Shown here: positions 63,111 through 64,000 of the stretch, piece by piece
How the letters are laid out: every line of letters starts with the position of its first letter
Numbering within the stretch: the first letter of the stretch is position 1
NCBI RefSeq assembly: GCF_047495875.1
Contig: NC_092473.1
Coordinates: 16,474,388 to 16,538,387, forward strand
Direction of reading: 5' to 3'
Source: Pithys albifrons albifrons
Lineage: Eukaryota > Chordata > Aves > Passeriformes > Thamnophilidae
DNA length: 64,000 nucleotides
Program-made: the position numbers and the translations under genes
The notes under the pieces: model-generated
The model's database searches: none
Seen by the model: only the letters and a program-made list of their open reading frames with translations
What the model was told of the DNA's origin: nothing

Positions 63111-63424
63111 AAGCTCTGCCAGTCTTTAGAAATTACTTGCAATGTCAGTTTGAACAGATGTCCCCTCCAGGATGAGGAGGTCTTCCAGCAAGCAGGAGAA
63201 GCAGAGCATCCCATGAGCACCCAGGAGCTGTTCCTCGGGTGGGGGTTGAGCCCCGCTGGCGGCGCTGGCTGGGCTGTGACAGCACCGTCACCTCCCGCGC
63301 AGTGCCTGTTCCAGAGCTGTGAAATCCCCGGCTCTGCTCAGCTCCAGCTGAGCACCCAAAATGAGCAGATGCTTCTGATCTGTATCTCTCCAGTGCTCCA
63401 CTACCCGTCTGTAAATTGGAGATA

Positions 63425-63740
63425 ACAGAATCATAGAACTGTGGAATGGTTTGTGTTGGAAGGAACCTTTAAAGACCATCCAGTCCCACTCCCCTACCAT
63501 GGGCAGGAACACTTTCCACCAGCCCACGTGGCTCCAAGCCCTGTCCAGCCTGGCCTTGGAGACTTCGAGGGATGGGGCAGCCACAGCATCTCTGGGCACC
63601 TGTGCCAGGGCCTGTCCACCCTCACAGGGAAGGATTCCTTCCTAGTATCCCATCTAACCCTGCCCTCTGTCAGTGTGAAGCCATTCCTGCTTGTATGTCA
63701 TTCCGTGCCCTTGTCCAAAGTCCCTCCCCAGCTCTCCTCA
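63425..63740 (-). mobile_element. CR1 LINE 3' fragment, antisense
   Basis: Reverse-complement CR1: CAGAATCATAGAACTGTGGA, GTGTTGGAAGGAACCTTTAA, GGCTCCAAGCCCTGTCCAGC, CACAGCATCTCTGGGCACCT and CCTTGTCCAAAGTCCCTCCC. About 315 bp, reaching further 5' in the element than most other antisense copies. Confidence 0.93.
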
Positions 63741-64000
63741 GGGCTGTTATTCTCCATCCATTCCCCACCCAGCTTGTAGCCCAAACTGGCAGTACATCAT
63801 CCAGAGTTCAGCAGGTGGGTGCTGTCAGCACTAACCAGGCAGAGCTGCTGGGCTGCAGCTGGGACAGAGCCATTAAAGGGCTGCTGCAGGCACAGGTTTC
63901 CCTGCAGGGATGTGCAGTGTGGGCAGAGCAATGCTGAATGCAAAGCCACAGACCCTGGGCACAAGCTGGAGGTGAAAAGAGGGGAGTGAATCCACAGGGG

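Larger units (their letters stand above)
52612..64000 (+). other. CACNG3: CACNG3 intron 1 (5' part)
   Basis: Intron sequence continues to the end of the window; the next CACNG3 exon (continuing the first extracellular loop after ...CCLEG) is not present. It contains a GGGCTGCCCCA-type imperfect repeat (53179-53262), CpG-rich patches (54900-55110, about 62000-63110), AT-rich blocks (55170-55330, 56560-57000), a 39-bp repeat (60119) and CR1 ends at 60846 and 63425. I see no other gene. Confidence 0.85.

Noticed and set aside
62616..63220. Overlapping frames of 148-190 codons in the CpG-rich part of CACNG3 intron 1
   Set aside because: They are open because of GC bias and the 17-bp repeat. They are rich in Arg, Ala and Pro with no recognisable domain or exon structure.

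Overview
This is avian nuclear DNA. Short CR1 LINE 3' ends lie throughout, in both orientations. A tRNA-Ile-headed SINE with a CR1-like tail, resembling TguSINE1 of songbirds, points to a passerine; that species-level reading is an inference. All introns start with GT and end with AG, and every coding exon found is on the + strand.

Bases 1 to about 46500 hold the 3' two-thirds of PRKCB, protein kinase C beta. Twelve internal coding exons run from the end of the C1B domain through C2, the V3 hinge and the whole catalytic domain. They correspond to exons 5-16 if the gene has the usual 17-exon conventional-PKC layout. Two alternative C-terminal exons follow: beta-II at 37622-37780 and beta-I at 42460-42612. 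Lengths and phases fit so exactly that residue numbers match the human protein without any indel (K371, D466, T500, and T641/S660 or T642/S661 fall where expected). The first four exons lie upstream of the window.

Bases 46500-51650 are intergenic, with two CR1 copies and no gene that I can see. A strong CpG island (about 51650-53065) covers the promoter, 5' UTR and first coding exon of CACNG3 (TARP gamma-3), 52401-52611. The rest of the window (52612-64000) is the start of CACNG3 intron 1, with two further CpG-rich patches. PRKCB followed by CACNG3 on the same strand is the arrangement known from human chromosome 16, here in a far more compact form.

The most interesting non-coding structure is a 14-copy, 54-bp minisatellite at 35611-36372. 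It lies in the intron upstream of the alternatively spliced beta-II exon. Thirteen copies carry a near-consensus 5' splice site (CAG|GTGAGG). Other points are strong donor-like sites inside the beta-II 3' UTR, which could splice beta-II transcripts on to the beta-I exon, a G-rich minisatellite downstream of beta-I, and a short uORF overlapping the CACNG3 start codon. I found no tRNA or rRNA gene, CRISPR array or viral gene.
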